Part shown: positions 48,482-56,868 of the stretch, one piece after another
Layout: the number at the start of each line of letters is the position of its first letter
How positions within the stretch are numbered: position 1 is the stretch's first letter
Assembly (NCBI GenBank): GCA_015058275.1
Contig: SVCQ01000001.1
Location: forward strand, 109,270 to 173,269
Direction: 5' to 3'
From: Clostridiales bacterium
GTDB taxonomy: Bacteria; Bacillota; Clostridia; Peptostreptococcales; Anaerovoracaceae
DNA: 64,000 bases
Made by a program: the position numbers and the translations under genes
Notes under the pieces: model-generated
The model's database searches: none
The model's input: the letters and a program-made list of their open reading frames with translations, nothing else
Told to the model about the DNA's origin: nothing

Positions 48482-49342
48482 CTATCTGGACAGATAGATT
48501 CTGCCCGCATACGATTCAACAAGTCCCTTTATCTCCATTACAGTGATCAGGGAGTTCACAAGGGACGCACTGAGTCCCGTATCCCATATTATCTCATCAC
48601 AGGTCGCTCCGTTATTGCGGACTACCGACTCGTATATCGCAAGCTCGTCTCCTTCAAGATCGGGAGTTCCTGTATTCATCCTGCCGGAGGCGGCGCCTAT
48701 ATCTCTGAGCAGGTCATCGATTATCACAAGCGGTACTGCGCCGTCTCTTATGAGGAGGTTGCAGCCTATGCTCGACCCGCTGTTGATATTGCCCGGCACG
48801 GCGTATACTGTGCGTCCCTGCTCGGATGCAAACTTAGCCGTTATAAGCGAGCCGCTCTCCATCCCCGCCTCCACGACCACAAGGGCCTCTGATAATCCGC
48901 TGATGATCCTGTTCCTCTGGGGGAATGTCCCTTTGTTGGCATCCTGATACGGAGGATATTCACTCACGACAAGCCCGCCCGCCTTAAGACCTCTGTTCAT
49001 AAGTCCGCGGTTCCTCTCAGGCCCCATCCTTTCTATGCCGCTCCCGAGCACTCCGATGATCTTCCCCTCACCCTCAAGCGCACCCTCGTGAGAGAAGGCA
49101 TCGATGCCAAGAGCCAGCCCTGAGATCACAGGCACGCCCGCCTCGGCAAGCCTCCTGCCCGTCATGAGCGCAACGTTTTTGCCGTACAGGGTATATCTCC
49201 TTGATCCCACTACCCCGACAGACGGTTCAAGCAGGAGAGAGATGTCCCCCGTACAGTAAAGCTGCTTCGGAGGATTATGTATATTCCTCAGCTTGTCCGG
49301 GTATTCGGCAGATGCTATGTCTATCTTTTCTGTCCTGTACAT
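48482..49342 (-). CDS. dprA: DNA-processing protein DprA
   Basis: Protects incoming single-stranded transforming DNA and loads RecA. Rossmann-like core: VGVVGSRRYTLYGKNVAL, VISGLALGIDAFSHEGAL, GVLGSGIE, SEYPP...GTFPQRNRIISGLSEALVVVEA, SLITAKFASEQGRTVYAVPG and GSSIGCNLLIRDGA. The C-terminal winged helix (about 235-286) contains CDEIIWDTGLSASLVNSLITVMEIKGLV. ATG 49342 is chosen because GAGAGG lies 6 nt upstream; earlier in-frame starts overlap comM. Confidence 0.94.
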   Translation of the reverse strand: MYRTEKIDIASAEYPDKLRNIHNPPKQLYCTGDISLLLEPSVGVVGSRRYTLYGKNVALMTGRRLAEAGVPVISGLALGIDAFSHEGALEGEGKIIGVLGSGIERMGPERNRGLMNRGLKAGGLVVSEYPPYQDANKGTFPQRNRIISGLSEALVVVEAGMESGSLITAKFASEQGRTVYAVPGNINSGSSIGCNLLIRDGAVPLVIIDDLLRDIGAASGRMNTGTPDLEGDELAIYESVVRNNGATCDEIIWDTGLSASLVNSLITVMEIKGLVESYAGRIYLSR

Positions 49343-49352
49343 GGTCTTCCTC

Positions 49353-50858
49353 TCAGATGTCATATTCAAATCTGTAGCCGAGAGCCTCGGCAAGATGTTC
49401 TGTATTAATGGATGCTCTCGCATCAAGATCCGCTATGGTGCGTGCCACTTTGAGTGTCCTGGCGTAGGCTCTGGGTGACATGTTGAACTTATCATAGGCT
49501 GAATTCATGAATCCGGTCTCTTTGCTGCCGAGTCTGCAGTGTATCTCCGTATCGCGGGCTGTGAGCTCCGAATTATAGCCGGACCTTCCCTGTGATGCCG
49601 CGAACGCCCCTGCCGCTTCGACCTGAGTTCTCATCGTCAAAGTATCAAGTCCGCTTCTGGCTCCGGTCAGCTCCCCGTAAGTGACCTTCTCCATGGAGAT
49701 GCACATGTCGATACGGTCCATGATAGGTCCGCTCAGGCGTCTTTTGTACCTCTCTATATCCGCCTGGGAGCAGCTGCACTCCCTGTCTCTGTCTCCCAGG
49801 AATCCGCAGGGACACGGATTGGCCGCCATCATAAGCTGAAAGTTACACGGGAACCTGTAAGTCTCGCCCTTTCTTGTATGTGAGATCGCCTTGTCCTCGA
49901 GAGGCTGTCTGAGGCCCTCTATAGTCCTCCTGTCAAATTCGCAGACTTCGTCAAGGAAGAGCACTCCGTTGTGAGCCATGGTTATCTCTCCTGGGACAGG
50001 ATGCAGACCACCGCCTATGAGCCCCGCCCGGCCGATGGAATGATGAGGCGCTCTGAAAGGTCTTACACGGCAGAGTTCCGTCTCCTCTCCGCTGTGTCCG
50101 TCCACAGACCTTATGATGGCAGTCTCGAGCATCTCCCTTTCGCTCATCCCCGGCATTATCCCCGGCATGCGTCGTGCGAGCATGGTCTTGCCGCAGCCCG
50201 GGCTTCCCTTCAGGAGAATCCCGTGTCTTCCGGCAGCAGCCACGACAAGTGCCCTCTTGGCATTCTCCTGCCCGGCTATGTCCGCAAAGTCTGCAGTTTC
50301 CGGTGCTTTCTTTGTTCCTTCTATACCGGGGTCAAGCATAGCTTCCTTTGGCCTTCGCTTCAGTATGTCCACGCATTCTGCAAGACTCGATGCCGTATGG
50401 ATATTGCCTCCTGCTATTACCGCTTCGCTCCGGTTGGCTTCAGGGACCACTATCCCTTCAAGACCCGTGTCCACCATGTGGAGCATCATCGGAAGAGCTC
50501 CGTCCACGCCGAGGACTCTCCCGTCCAGAGAGAGCTCTCCTATCATGCCCCACCCCCTGCACATATGTCCGCTGAAATACCCGCTGCAGCAAAGTATCCC
50601 TACAGCCATCGGCAAATCCAGGCAGCTTCCGTTCTTGCGCAGGCTTGCAGGTGTCAGATTGACCGTTATCCTGCCGCGCGGGAAGTCAAAGCCTGAATTG
50701 ATGACTGCGCTTTTGATCCTCTCTCTTGCTTCCATTACCATGGTCGACGGCAGACCGACTATATTGATGCCCGGCAGGCCTCTTGCGATATCCGTCTCAA
50801 CATATACGCTCATGCCTTCGATGCCGAAGCATACGGATGAATTGATCCTGCTGTACAT
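49353..50858 (-). CDS. comM: ComM/YifB Mg-chelatase-like AAA+ ATPase
   Basis: 501 aa. N-terminal Lon-type S5 fold (GIEGMSVYVETDIARGLPG, ERIKSAVINSGFDFPRGRITVNLTPA), Walker A GSPGCGKTMLARRMPGIMP, Walker B GVLFLDEVCEFDR, a zinc-type insert CPCGFLGDRDRECSCS, and sensor regions. In gram-negative bacteria ComM is a branch-migration helicase that widens transformation tracts. Second gene of yraN-comM-dprA. Confidence 0.94.
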   Translation of the reverse strand: MYSRINSSVCFGIEGMSVYVETDIARGLPGINIVGLPSTMVMEARERIKSAVINSGFDFPRGRITVNLTPASLRKNGSCLDLPMAVGILCCSGYFSGHMCRGWGMIGELSLDGRVLGVDGALPMMLHMVDTGLEGIVVPEANRSEAVIAGGNIHTASSLAECVDILKRRPKEAMLDPGIEGTKKAPETADFADIAGQENAKRALVVAAAGRHGILLKGSPGCGKTMLARRMPGIMPGMSEREMLETAIIRSVDGHSGEETELCRVRPFRAPHHSIGRAGLIGGGLHPVPGEITMAHNGVLFLDEVCEFDRRTIEGLRQPLEDKAISHTRKGETYRFPCNFQLMMAANPCPCGFLGDRDRECSCSQADIERYKRRLSGPIMDRIDMCISMEKVTYGELTGARSGLDTLTMRTQVEAAGAFAASQGRSGYNSELTARDTEIHCRLGSKETGFMNSAYDKFNMSPRAYARTLKVARTIADLDARASINTEHLAEALGYRFEYDI

Positions 50859-50869
50859 CAGATCACCTC

Positions 50870-51202
50870 CTACATGCAGTCCTCGATAAGATCAGTCATG
50901 ATCTCATAGACATCGAAGGATATGCTCTTCCACTGGAGCCTCCGGTTGGACAGATATGACTTTGCGGCCTTTCGTATCCTGTCCTGCTTGATCTTTGTGA
51001 CCGAATCTGAAGGATAGCCGTACTGAGAGCCCGTCCTCGTCTTTACCTCAATGAAATGCATGACCCCGTCCTTGAGAGCGATAATGTCTATCTCTCCCTG
51101 CTTTGTCGCAAAATTCCTCGCTATTATCCTGAATCCCGAATTCTCCAGAAGCTTGGCTGCGAAATCCTCTCCTATGTCTCCTACGTTCTTCCTGTATCTC
51201 AT
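50870..51202 (-). CDS. UPF0102 protein YraN (endonuclease-like)
   Basis: 110 aa with the PD-(D/E)XK-like motif GEIDIIALKDGVMHFIEVKTRTGSQYG and start GEDFAAKLLENSGFRIIARNF. Often clustered with comM and dprA. It leads this operon, after a terminator and a diverged copy of the competence-type element (51259-51285). Confidence 0.93.
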   Translation of the reverse strand: MRYRKNVGDIGEDFAAKLLENSGFRIIARNFATKQGEIDIIALKDGVMHFIEVKTRTGSQYGYPSDSVTKIKQDRIRKAAKSYLSNRRLQWKSISFDVYEIMTDLIEDCM

Positions 51203-51258
51203 GTAGTCGTTCTCCTTTCCCTGTGTTATGTCAAAAATCGTATCAACAGGGCGCTTTT

Positions 51259-51285
51259 TTGTCGAACAACCAGGGCACTTATTCC
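51259..51285 (-). promoter_or_regulatory. Diverged copy of the competence-type element upstream of yraN-comM-dprA
   Basis: On the minus strand GGAATAAGTGCCC (51285-51273), then TTCGACAAAA after 4 nt. It matches GCAAWAAATSMCCG...YCGACAA of the comEC and Tad copies if a 2-nt insertion is allowed. The CGACAA core (51264-51259) is 62 nt before the yraN ATG. The downstream half of the element is not conserved. Confidence 0.4.
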
Positions 51286-51288
51286 AAC

Positions 51289-51311
51289 AAAAAAAGCCCT
51301 TTTTCAGGGCT
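51289..51311 (-). terminator. Intrinsic terminator of the HAD phosphatase gene
   Basis: Minus strand AGCCCT-GAAAA-AGGGCT followed by seven T. It isolates the yraN operon from the upstream gene. Confidence 0.88.
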
Positions 51312-51340
51312 TATCGCTTGAATATTGAGAAGAATAACAA

Positions 51341-52201
51341 TTATTTGTTAAGTACGAACTTATTGATGGCCATCGCGACTCCGTCGTCATCATTTGACCC
51401 CGTGATATAGTCTGCATGATCCTTGAGACCTCCCCATGCATTGCCGACAGCAACTCCTATGCCTGCCAGTTCTATCATGGCTATGTCATTAGGAGCGTCT
51501 CCGCAGCACATGAGTTCATCCGGCTCAAGTCCAAGCTCAGCGAGAAGCCATGTGAGAGCTGATTTCTTGCTGGTATGCGGGCCGCCGACCTCGAGATTGT
51601 TAGGGAAAGACGAAGTGATGGTCGCATCCGGAATAGCACTGACAAGAGGCCTTGCATCTTCGAGCTTGTCAAGCGTCTCGTAAATGAAATTGACGTTCTC
51701 GATCTCGGATGAATGCTCAAGCATCAGAGCCGTTACATCAGGCACAGGTCTCCTGCTCCAAAGTACGTACTCTGCATTCCTGTAGTCACAGCCGTGCTCC
51801 TTCACTTCATCGTAATATACCTGATCCACATAGGCTCTTCCGTCTATGAATACCTCGATATAAGCGCCCGTGACCTCCTTGAGCCTTGCGACCTCCCTCA
51901 CCGCCTGAGGATCGAGGAAGTCGCTGTATATCTGCTCTCCTGTCTGCATCCTGTTGACGTGGGCTCCGTTTGATGTAATGGCGAATTCGATGCCTCTCAC
52001 TGACTTGATCTGATCCGGAAGCGAAGCGTACGATCTGCCTGAAGCCACAACTATGTGTATACCCGCATCAGCAGCTTCCTCAAGCGCTTTTGCATTGACT
52101 TCAGACAGATCACCGGCGCTGTTGAAGGTAGTGCCGTCCAGATCAAGTGCAACCATTTTGATATTCCTGCTCAGCAGTTCTGTTTCGTTCTTTAATGCCA
52201 T
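51341..52201 (-). CDS. Cof-type HAD phosphatase
   Basis: 286 aa. Motif I VALDLDGTTFNSAGDL, motif II IVVASGRSY, motif III lysine in TSKKSALTWLL, motif IV MCCGDAPNDIAMIELAG and VAVGNAWGGLKDHADYIT. The large C2B-type cap suggests a sugar-phosphate or cofactor phosphatase; substrate unknown. ATG 52201 has CGGAG 7 nt upstream. Confidence 0.93.
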   Translation of the reverse strand: MALKNETELLSRNIKMVALDLDGTTFNSAGDLSEVNAKALEEAADAGIHIVVASGRSYASLPDQIKSVRGIEFAITSNGAHVNRMQTGEQIYSDFLDPQAVREVARLKEVTGAYIEVFIDGRAYVDQVYYDEVKEHGCDYRNAEYVLWSRRPVPDVTALMLEHSSEIENVNFIYETLDKLEDARPLVSAIPDATITSSFPNNLEVGGPHTSKKSALTWLLAELGLEPDELMCCGDAPNDIAMIELAGIGVAVGNAWGGLKDHADYITGSNDDDGVAMAINKFVLNK

Positions 52202-52242
52202 CTGACTTCTCCGATAATGTTCCGGCACCTGACGTGCTCATT

Positions 52243-52268
52243 CAAAGAGCCGCATCTTGCGATGCGGC
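52243..52268 (-). terminator. Hairpin after ispH-rpsA
   Basis: Minus strand GCCGCATC-GCAA-GATGCGGC followed by TCTTTG. A stable 8-bp stem with a GNRA loop but a poor U-tract. Confidence 0.6.
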
Positions 52269-52295
52269 CCGTATGGTCTTGTCTCAGACTGCGGA

Positions 52296-54425
52296 TTACT
52301 CCTCGTCCTTGAGGATCTCCTTGACAGCCTCTGCCGACTCCTCGATGGATTCCTTGGCATCCTCGACAGCTTCCTCTACTGCTTCCTTGACGGACTCAGC
52401 AGCTTCCTCTGCCTTTGCCTTGACTTCCTCGGCCTTCTCCTTTACGGAGTCTGCAGCCTCCTCAGCAGGAGCAGTCTCCTCATCGGCAGCTTCCTCCTCA
52501 GGGAGTGTAGCCTTGATGCTCAGGCTGATCCTTCTCTTGTCAGGGTCGATCTCCATGATCTTGACGTTGACTGTCTCGCCTACCTTGAGCTCGTCGAAGA
52601 CGTTCTCAACCCTCTTGTTGGCAATCTCGGAAATGTGTACGAGTCCGTCGAGTCCGGCTTCGAGCTCTACGAATGCGCCGTACTCCTTGATCTGTACAAC
52701 CTTACCCTCGAGCACATCGCCTACCTGGTACTTATCTCCTACGAGAGTCCATGGCTCAGGCTGTGTCTGCTTGAGTCCGAGGCTGATCTTGCCCTTCTCT
52801 TCGTTGAGGGACAGGATCTTGACGTTGATGATATCTCCGATCTTGAGAACTTCCTCAGGGTGTTTGAGCTTGCCCCAGGAGATCTCGGAGATGTGGAGAA
52901 GTCCGTCAACTCCGCCTATGTCTACGAATGCGCCGTAGTCTGTGAATCTCATGACCTTACCTTCGACGATGTCGCCTACGTTAAGGTTCTCCCAGATCTC
53001 TGCTACAGCCTTGCGCTTTTCATCAACCAGAATGGCCTTCCTTGAGAATACCGCTCTGTTACGCTTTGTATCTACTCTGATGACTCTTACATCGAATGTC
53101 TGGCCGATGAACTCGTCAGCATTCTCTACGTATCTGTCGGAGAGCTGGCTCATAGGGATGAAGCCTGTGATCTCCTTGTAAGCAGCAATGACACCGCCGT
53201 TGACAGCTCTTGTAACTGTAACTGTGATGACGTCCTTGTTCTCCATTGCCTCTTCGAGCTCTGCGTAGTTCTCAACAGCTACGAGTCTCTTGGTGGAGAG
53301 CATGATGCCGCCCTCTCCGTCATCGGACTTGATAACCTTAGCCTTGATTTCGTCTCCTACCTTGAAGAGATCTGCCAGTGTCTGGCCCTCTTCCATTGCA
53401 ACTTCGTCGGACCTGAGGATGCCGTCCTTTTTGCATCCCATGTTGACGATGACTGCATCACCCATAACCTGATCAATCTTACCGTCAACTATGTCTCCCG
53501 GCTTAGGTAAACGTAAAGATTTCTCAATGTCATCCATGAAATCCATCATTGGATTCTGTTCCATATTCTTGTTGACATTTTCGCTCATTCCAGAAATAAC
53601 CTCCTTGATAATCCATTCGGGCGTGGAAGCGCCCGCTATACAGCCAATTTTAGTATATTTTGTTAACCTATTCAACAAATTTTTATCAGCATTTTCGATA
53701 AAATAGCTGTTTATATTGTTTTTTTTGGCAATCTCATAGAGTTTGCGTGAATTGGAGCTGTGGCTGTCGCCTATGACGACCATCGCATCGACCCTTCTGG
53801 CGAGTTCGGCGCAGCTTTCCTGCCTGTCCCTAGTCGCATTGCAGATGGTGTTATGGATATCATAGGTTATACCTGCATTATCAAAGACGTCCAGGATCTC
53901 TTTGAGGAGCTCCTGTTTGATCGTGGTCTGGCAGACTATCATCGGTTCGCTTCCCTTAAGACCGGCCGCAGCCTCCTCCGCCTCAGCGGCGCTGCCAATG
54001 AGAACGGCCCTGTATCCGCACCAGCCGTTTGTGGCTTTGACCTCCTGATGATCCCTGTCGCCTATCATGACGACCGGTATGCCCTTCTCATCCGCGGCGG
54101 CGACAAGCTGGTGTATCTTTTTGACGAAGACGCATGTGGTATCCACCAGCTTTATGCCCCTGGCATCGGCCTCTTCGTAGAACTCACGCGGTTCACCATG
54201 GGATCTTACTATGACCGTATCGCCCTCGGATGCCTCGCTGAGCGAGCTTATCATGCCGACCCCCATGCTCTCGAGGCGATCTACTACCGCCTTGTTGTGT
54301 ATGAGATGTCCGCAGGTATAAAGCCTGCCTGTCCTGTCCTTTATCTCTGCCTCGCTGAAGGCCATGCCTATGGCCCTGTCAACGCCAAAACAGAATCCCG
54401 AATGCTCTGCCCTGATAATTTCCAA
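52296..54425 (-). CDS. ispH: Fused HMBPP reductase IspH and ribosomal protein S1 (RpsA)
   Basis: 709-aa fusion known from clostridia. Residues 1-282 are IspH, the last enzyme of the MEP isoprenoid pathway: cluster cysteines C12 (GFCFG), C98 (TTCVF) and C195 (NTICN), with H43, H76, H126 and E128 (DHQEV). Residues about 305-645 hold four S1 RNA-binding repeats (the last two are VGDIVEGKVMRFTDYGAFVDIGG and VGDVLEGKVVQIKEYGAFVEL). The last 70 residues are a Glu/Ala/Lys-rich acidic helix, probably a coiled coil. The start codon is TTG, 7 nt after GGAGG. No stop or frameshift separates the halves. Confidence 0.95.
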   Translation of the reverse strand: MEIIRAEHSGFCFGVDRAIGMAFSEAEIKDRTGRLYTCGHLIHNKAVVDRLESMGVGMISSLSEASEGDTVIVRSHGEPREFYEEADARGIKLVDTTCVFVKKIHQLVAAADEKGIPVVMIGDRDHQEVKATNGWCGYRAVLIGSAAEAEEAAAGLKGSEPMIVCQTTIKQELLKEILDVFDNAGITYDIHNTICNATRDRQESCAELARRVDAMVVIGDSHSSNSRKLYEIAKKNNINSYFIENADKNLLNRLTKYTKIGCIAGASTPEWIIKEVISGMSENVNKNMEQNPMMDFMDDIEKSLRLPKPGDIVDGKIDQVMGDAVIVNMGCKKDGILRSDEVAMEEGQTLADLFKVGDEIKAKVIKSDDGEGGIMLSTKRLVAVENYAELEEAMENKDVITVTVTRAVNGGVIAAYKEITGFIPMSQLSDRYVENADEFIGQTFDVRVIRVDTKRNRAVFSRKAILVDEKRKAVAEIWENLNVGDIVEGKVMRFTDYGAFVDIGGVDGLLHISEISWGKLKHPEEVLKIGDIINVKILSLNEEKGKISLGLKQTQPEPWTLVGDKYQVGDVLEGKVVQIKEYGAFVELEAGLDGLVHISEIANKRVENVFDELKVGETVNVKIMEIDPDKRRISLSIKATLPEEEAADEETAPAEEAADSVKEKAEEVKAKAEEAAESVKEAVEEAVEDAKESIEESAEAVKEILKDEE

Positions 54426-54446
54426 TACTATTCCTCCCGAAACAGA

Positions 54447-54468
54447 GCCGGCGGACTGAGCCGCCGGC
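54447..54468. terminator. GC-rich hairpin between GGGtGRT gene and ispH-rpsA
   Basis: GCCGGCGG-ACTGAG-CCGCCGGC, a perfect 8-bp stem. The clean T-run (CTTTTT) lies on the plus side, whereas on the minus strand, where both genes run, only TCTGTTTC follows. It may act as a partial terminator. Confidence 0.5.
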
Positions 54469-54496
54469 CTTTTTGTCTGTGTCCGGTCAAGTCCGT

Positions 54497-55516
54497 CTAG
54501 AACTTGCCTGCAGTCGCAGCCTCCTCAACTGAAACCGCAACGGATACTGTCATGCCTACCATAGGGTTATTGCCTGCACCGATGAGACCCATCATCTCTA
54601 CGTGAGCAGGTACAGAGGATGATCCTGCGAACTGAGCGTCGGAGTGCATGCGCCCCATGGTATCTGTCATGCCGTAGGAAGCAGGACCCGCAGCCATGTT
54701 GTCAGGATGGAGTGTACGGCCTGTGCCGCCGCCCGAAGCTACCGAGAAGTACTTCTTGCCGGCCTCGAGCCTCTCCTTTTTGTATGTGCCTGCTACAGGA
54801 TGCTGGAATCTTGTAGGATTTGTAGAGTTACCGGTGATGGATACGTCTACGTTCTCCTTCCAGAGGATGGCAACGCCCTCCTGTACATCGTTGGCGCCGT
54901 AGCAGTTGACCTTTGCTCTTGGGCTCTCAGGGTCCTTGGAGTAGCACTTGCGGAAGACTTCCTTGAGCTCTCCTGTGAAGTAGTCATACTCTGTCTCAAC
55001 ATAAGTGAAGCCGTTGATCCTGGAGATGATCTGAGCAGCGTCCTTGCCGAGTCCGTTCAGGATGACTCTCAGAGGTTTTTTGCGGACCTTGTTGGCCTTG
55101 GATGCGATGCCGATGGCTCCCTCTGCGGCAGCGAATGACTCGTGACCTGCGAGGAATGCGAAGCACTCAGTGTCCTCTTCGAGGAGCATCTTTCCGAGGT
55201 TGCCGTGGCCGAGACCTACCTTGCGGCGGTCAGCAACAGACCCCGGGATGCAGAAGGCCTGGAGGCCCTCGCCGATAGCAGCAGCTGCGTCGGCAGCCTT
55301 GCGGCAGTTCTTTTTGATGGCGATAGCAGCGCCTACTGTGTATGCCCACTTGGCATTCTCGAAGCAGATAGGCTGGATGTTCTCTATCATGTGATAAACA
55401 TCAAGTCCTGCGTCTTTTGTGATCTTCTCTGCTTCTTCTATAGATCCGATACCGTACTCAGCCAGCTTGGAAAGGATCTGTTTTTCTCTTCTTTCGTAAG
55501 ATTCAAATGTAATCAT
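54497..55516 (-). CDS. GGGtGRT protein
   Basis: 339-aa member of a clostridial family named for a conserved glycine-rich motif, here SGGGTGRTLHPDNMA. Other conserved-looking stretches are NPTRFQHPVAGTYKKERLEAGKKYFSVA, and the C-terminal GLIGAGNNPMVGMTVSVAVSVEEAA. Biochemical function unknown. It always seems to travel with an Fe-S scaffold-like gene, which is 18 nt upstream here. GGGAGG precedes the ATG. No membrane segment or signal peptide. Confidence 0.88.
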   Translation of the reverse strand: MITFESYERREKQILSKLAEYGIGSIEEAEKITKDAGLDVYHMIENIQPICFENAKWAYTVGAAIAIKKNCRKAADAAAAIGEGLQAFCIPGSVADRRKVGLGHGNLGKMLLEEDTECFAFLAGHESFAAAEGAIGIASKANKVRKKPLRVILNGLGKDAAQIISRINGFTYVETEYDYFTGELKEVFRKCYSKDPESPRAKVNCYGANDVQEGVAILWKENVDVSITGNSTNPTRFQHPVAGTYKKERLEAGKKYFSVASGGGTGRTLHPDNMAAGPASYGMTDTMGRMHSDAQFAGSSSVPAHVEMMGLIGAGNNPMVGMTVSVAVSVEEAATAGKF

Positions 55517-55534
55517 GTCGCTTTCCTCCCTGTA

Positions 55535-56227
55535 TTATTCCTTGCGCGGATCGATCAGTTTTGCGGCATCGTCAACACGTCCATACTGGCCGGATGCCTT
55601 CTCGACTGCTGTGGCAGCATCATCGCCTGCCTTGAGGAAATCCATCATCTTGCCGAAGTTGAGATACTTGTAGCCGATGATCTCGTCGTCCTCATCAAGC
55701 GCGAGCTGTGTGATGTATCCCTCTGTAAGGTCGAGATATCTCGGTCCCTTTTCGAGAGTGCCGTATGTGGTACCGACCATGGATCTGGTACCCTTGCCGA
55801 GGTCCTCGAGGCCGGCTCCGATCTGGAGTCCGCCCTCAGAGAAAGCGCTCTGCGAACGGCCGTATACGATCTGCAGGAAGATCTCTCTCATAGCAGTGTT
55901 GATCGCATCGCATACGAGGTCTGTGTTGAGTGCCTCAAGAATTGTGAGTCCCGGAAGGATCTCCGAAGCCATGGCTGCCGAATGAGTCATGCCGGAGCAG
56001 CCGATAGTCTCCACCAGAGCCTCCTGGATGATACCGTCCTTAACGTTGAGTGAAAGCTTGCAGGCTCCCTGCTGAGGTGCGCACCAGCCGATACCGTGAG
56101 TGTATCCGGAAATGTCCGATATCTGCTTTGGCTTGATCCATTTGCCTTCCTCAGGAATCGGAGCAGAACCGTGATGTACTCCCTGGTGTACCGGGCACAT
56201 GCCTTTCACTTCTGCCGAATAAATCAT
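55535..56227 (-). CDS. IscU/NifU-like Fe-S cluster scaffold partner of GGGtGRT protein
   Basis: 230 aa from ATG 56227 (AGGAGG upstream). The SufU/IscU N-terminal fold is recognisable from GWCAPQQGACKLSLNVKDGIIQEALVETIGCSGMTHSAAMASEIL; the cysteines there are candidate cluster ligands. The C-terminal third (DDEIIGYKYLNFGKMMDFLKAG) is specific to this pair. No IscS-type desulfurase is nearby, so it may serve one particular enzyme rather than general assembly. Confidence 0.88.
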   Translation of the reverse strand: MIYSAEVKGMCPVHQGVHHGSAPIPEEGKWIKPKQISDISGYTHGIGWCAPQQGACKLSLNVKDGIIQEALVETIGCSGMTHSAAMASEILPGLTILEALNTDLVCDAINTAMREIFLQIVYGRSQSAFSEGGLQIGAGLEDLGKGTRSMVGTTYGTLEKGPRYLDLTEGYITQLALDEDDEIIGYKYLNFGKMMDFLKAGDDAATAVEKASGQYGRVDDAAKLIDPRKE

Positions 56228-56276
56228 AATACTAACCTCCTGATAATCAGTGAATTGGTTTTGTCCATACAAAGTA

Positions 56277-56305
56277 ATTGTATCGCATACAAGACAATAC
56301 AACAA
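56277..56305 (-). promoter_or_regulatory. Promoter and palindromic operator of the GGGtGRT operon
   Basis: TTGTTG (56305-56300) and TACAAT (56282-56277) have a 17-nt spacer. A perfect palindrome TTGTAT-GCG-ATACAA (56292-56278) lies across the spacer and -10. Further TTGTAT half-sites lie on either side of it. This is the layout of a repressor site; the regulator is not identified. Confidence 0.55.
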
Positions 56306-56325
56306 GTGCTGAAATCTACCGTTCA

Positions 56326-56856
56326 TCAGGAGAAGTCTGACATCCTGTTTTCCATCCTCGAAATGCTCTTATCAAGGAATAGCTTTATCCTGTTGATGTC
56401 TCCCGGCTCGGCGGCCTCTCTGATGCGCCCTGCCATCTCACGCTCTTCCTTTATGTTCTTGTTCATTATCCTGTCCGCAAAGAGAACTATCTTGAACCTG
56501 AAATCAAGCTTTTTGATATCCGGATAATACATGAGCCTGATGCTTTCCGTATCGACTCTGCTGCCTCTTGAATAAACAAGCTCGGGTTCTATCAGATAGT
56601 CCTGTGCTTCAATAAGGTGATCAGATGTGTTCTCGCTCAGGAGTATGAGGTTCCTTATGAGAAGCAGCTTGTCATACAGCCTCAGGCCCTGTATATCCAG
56701 TCTGTCCAGACTGTCCTTCTTGTAGCGGAACGAATAATTACCGCTCTCCTTTACGATCGACATCCTCATGAAATTCGGGCAGTAATTCTGAGTGAGTATC
56801 TCCTCCACATATGCCGGCATCCTGTATCCGGCCATCTCCTGTCTTATCCTTTCCAT
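56326..56856 (-). CDS. DUF6382-like protein at the end of the Tad operon
   Basis: 176 aa. The pattern YSFRYKKDSLDRLDIQGLRLYDKLLLIRNLILL, then a segment with YLIEPELVYSR and RLMYYPDIKK, resembles the N-terminal DUF6382 module that precedes FHA domains in proteins of Firmicute Tad loci. No FHA domain follows here. Role unknown; possibly a cytoplasmic regulator of pilus assembly. AAAGGAG precedes the ATG, 12 nt after the zinc-type pseudopilin. Confidence 0.65.
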   Translation of the reverse strand: MERIRQEMAGYRMPAYVEEILTQNYCPNFMRMSIVKESGNYSFRYKKDSLDRLDIQGLRLYDKLLLIRNLILLSENTSDHLIEAQDYLIEPELVYSRGSRVDTESIRLMYYPDIKKLDFRFKIVLFADRIMNKNIKEEREMAGRIREAAEPGDINRIKLFLDKSISRMENRMSDFS

Positions 56857-56868
56857 GTCTGCTCCTTT

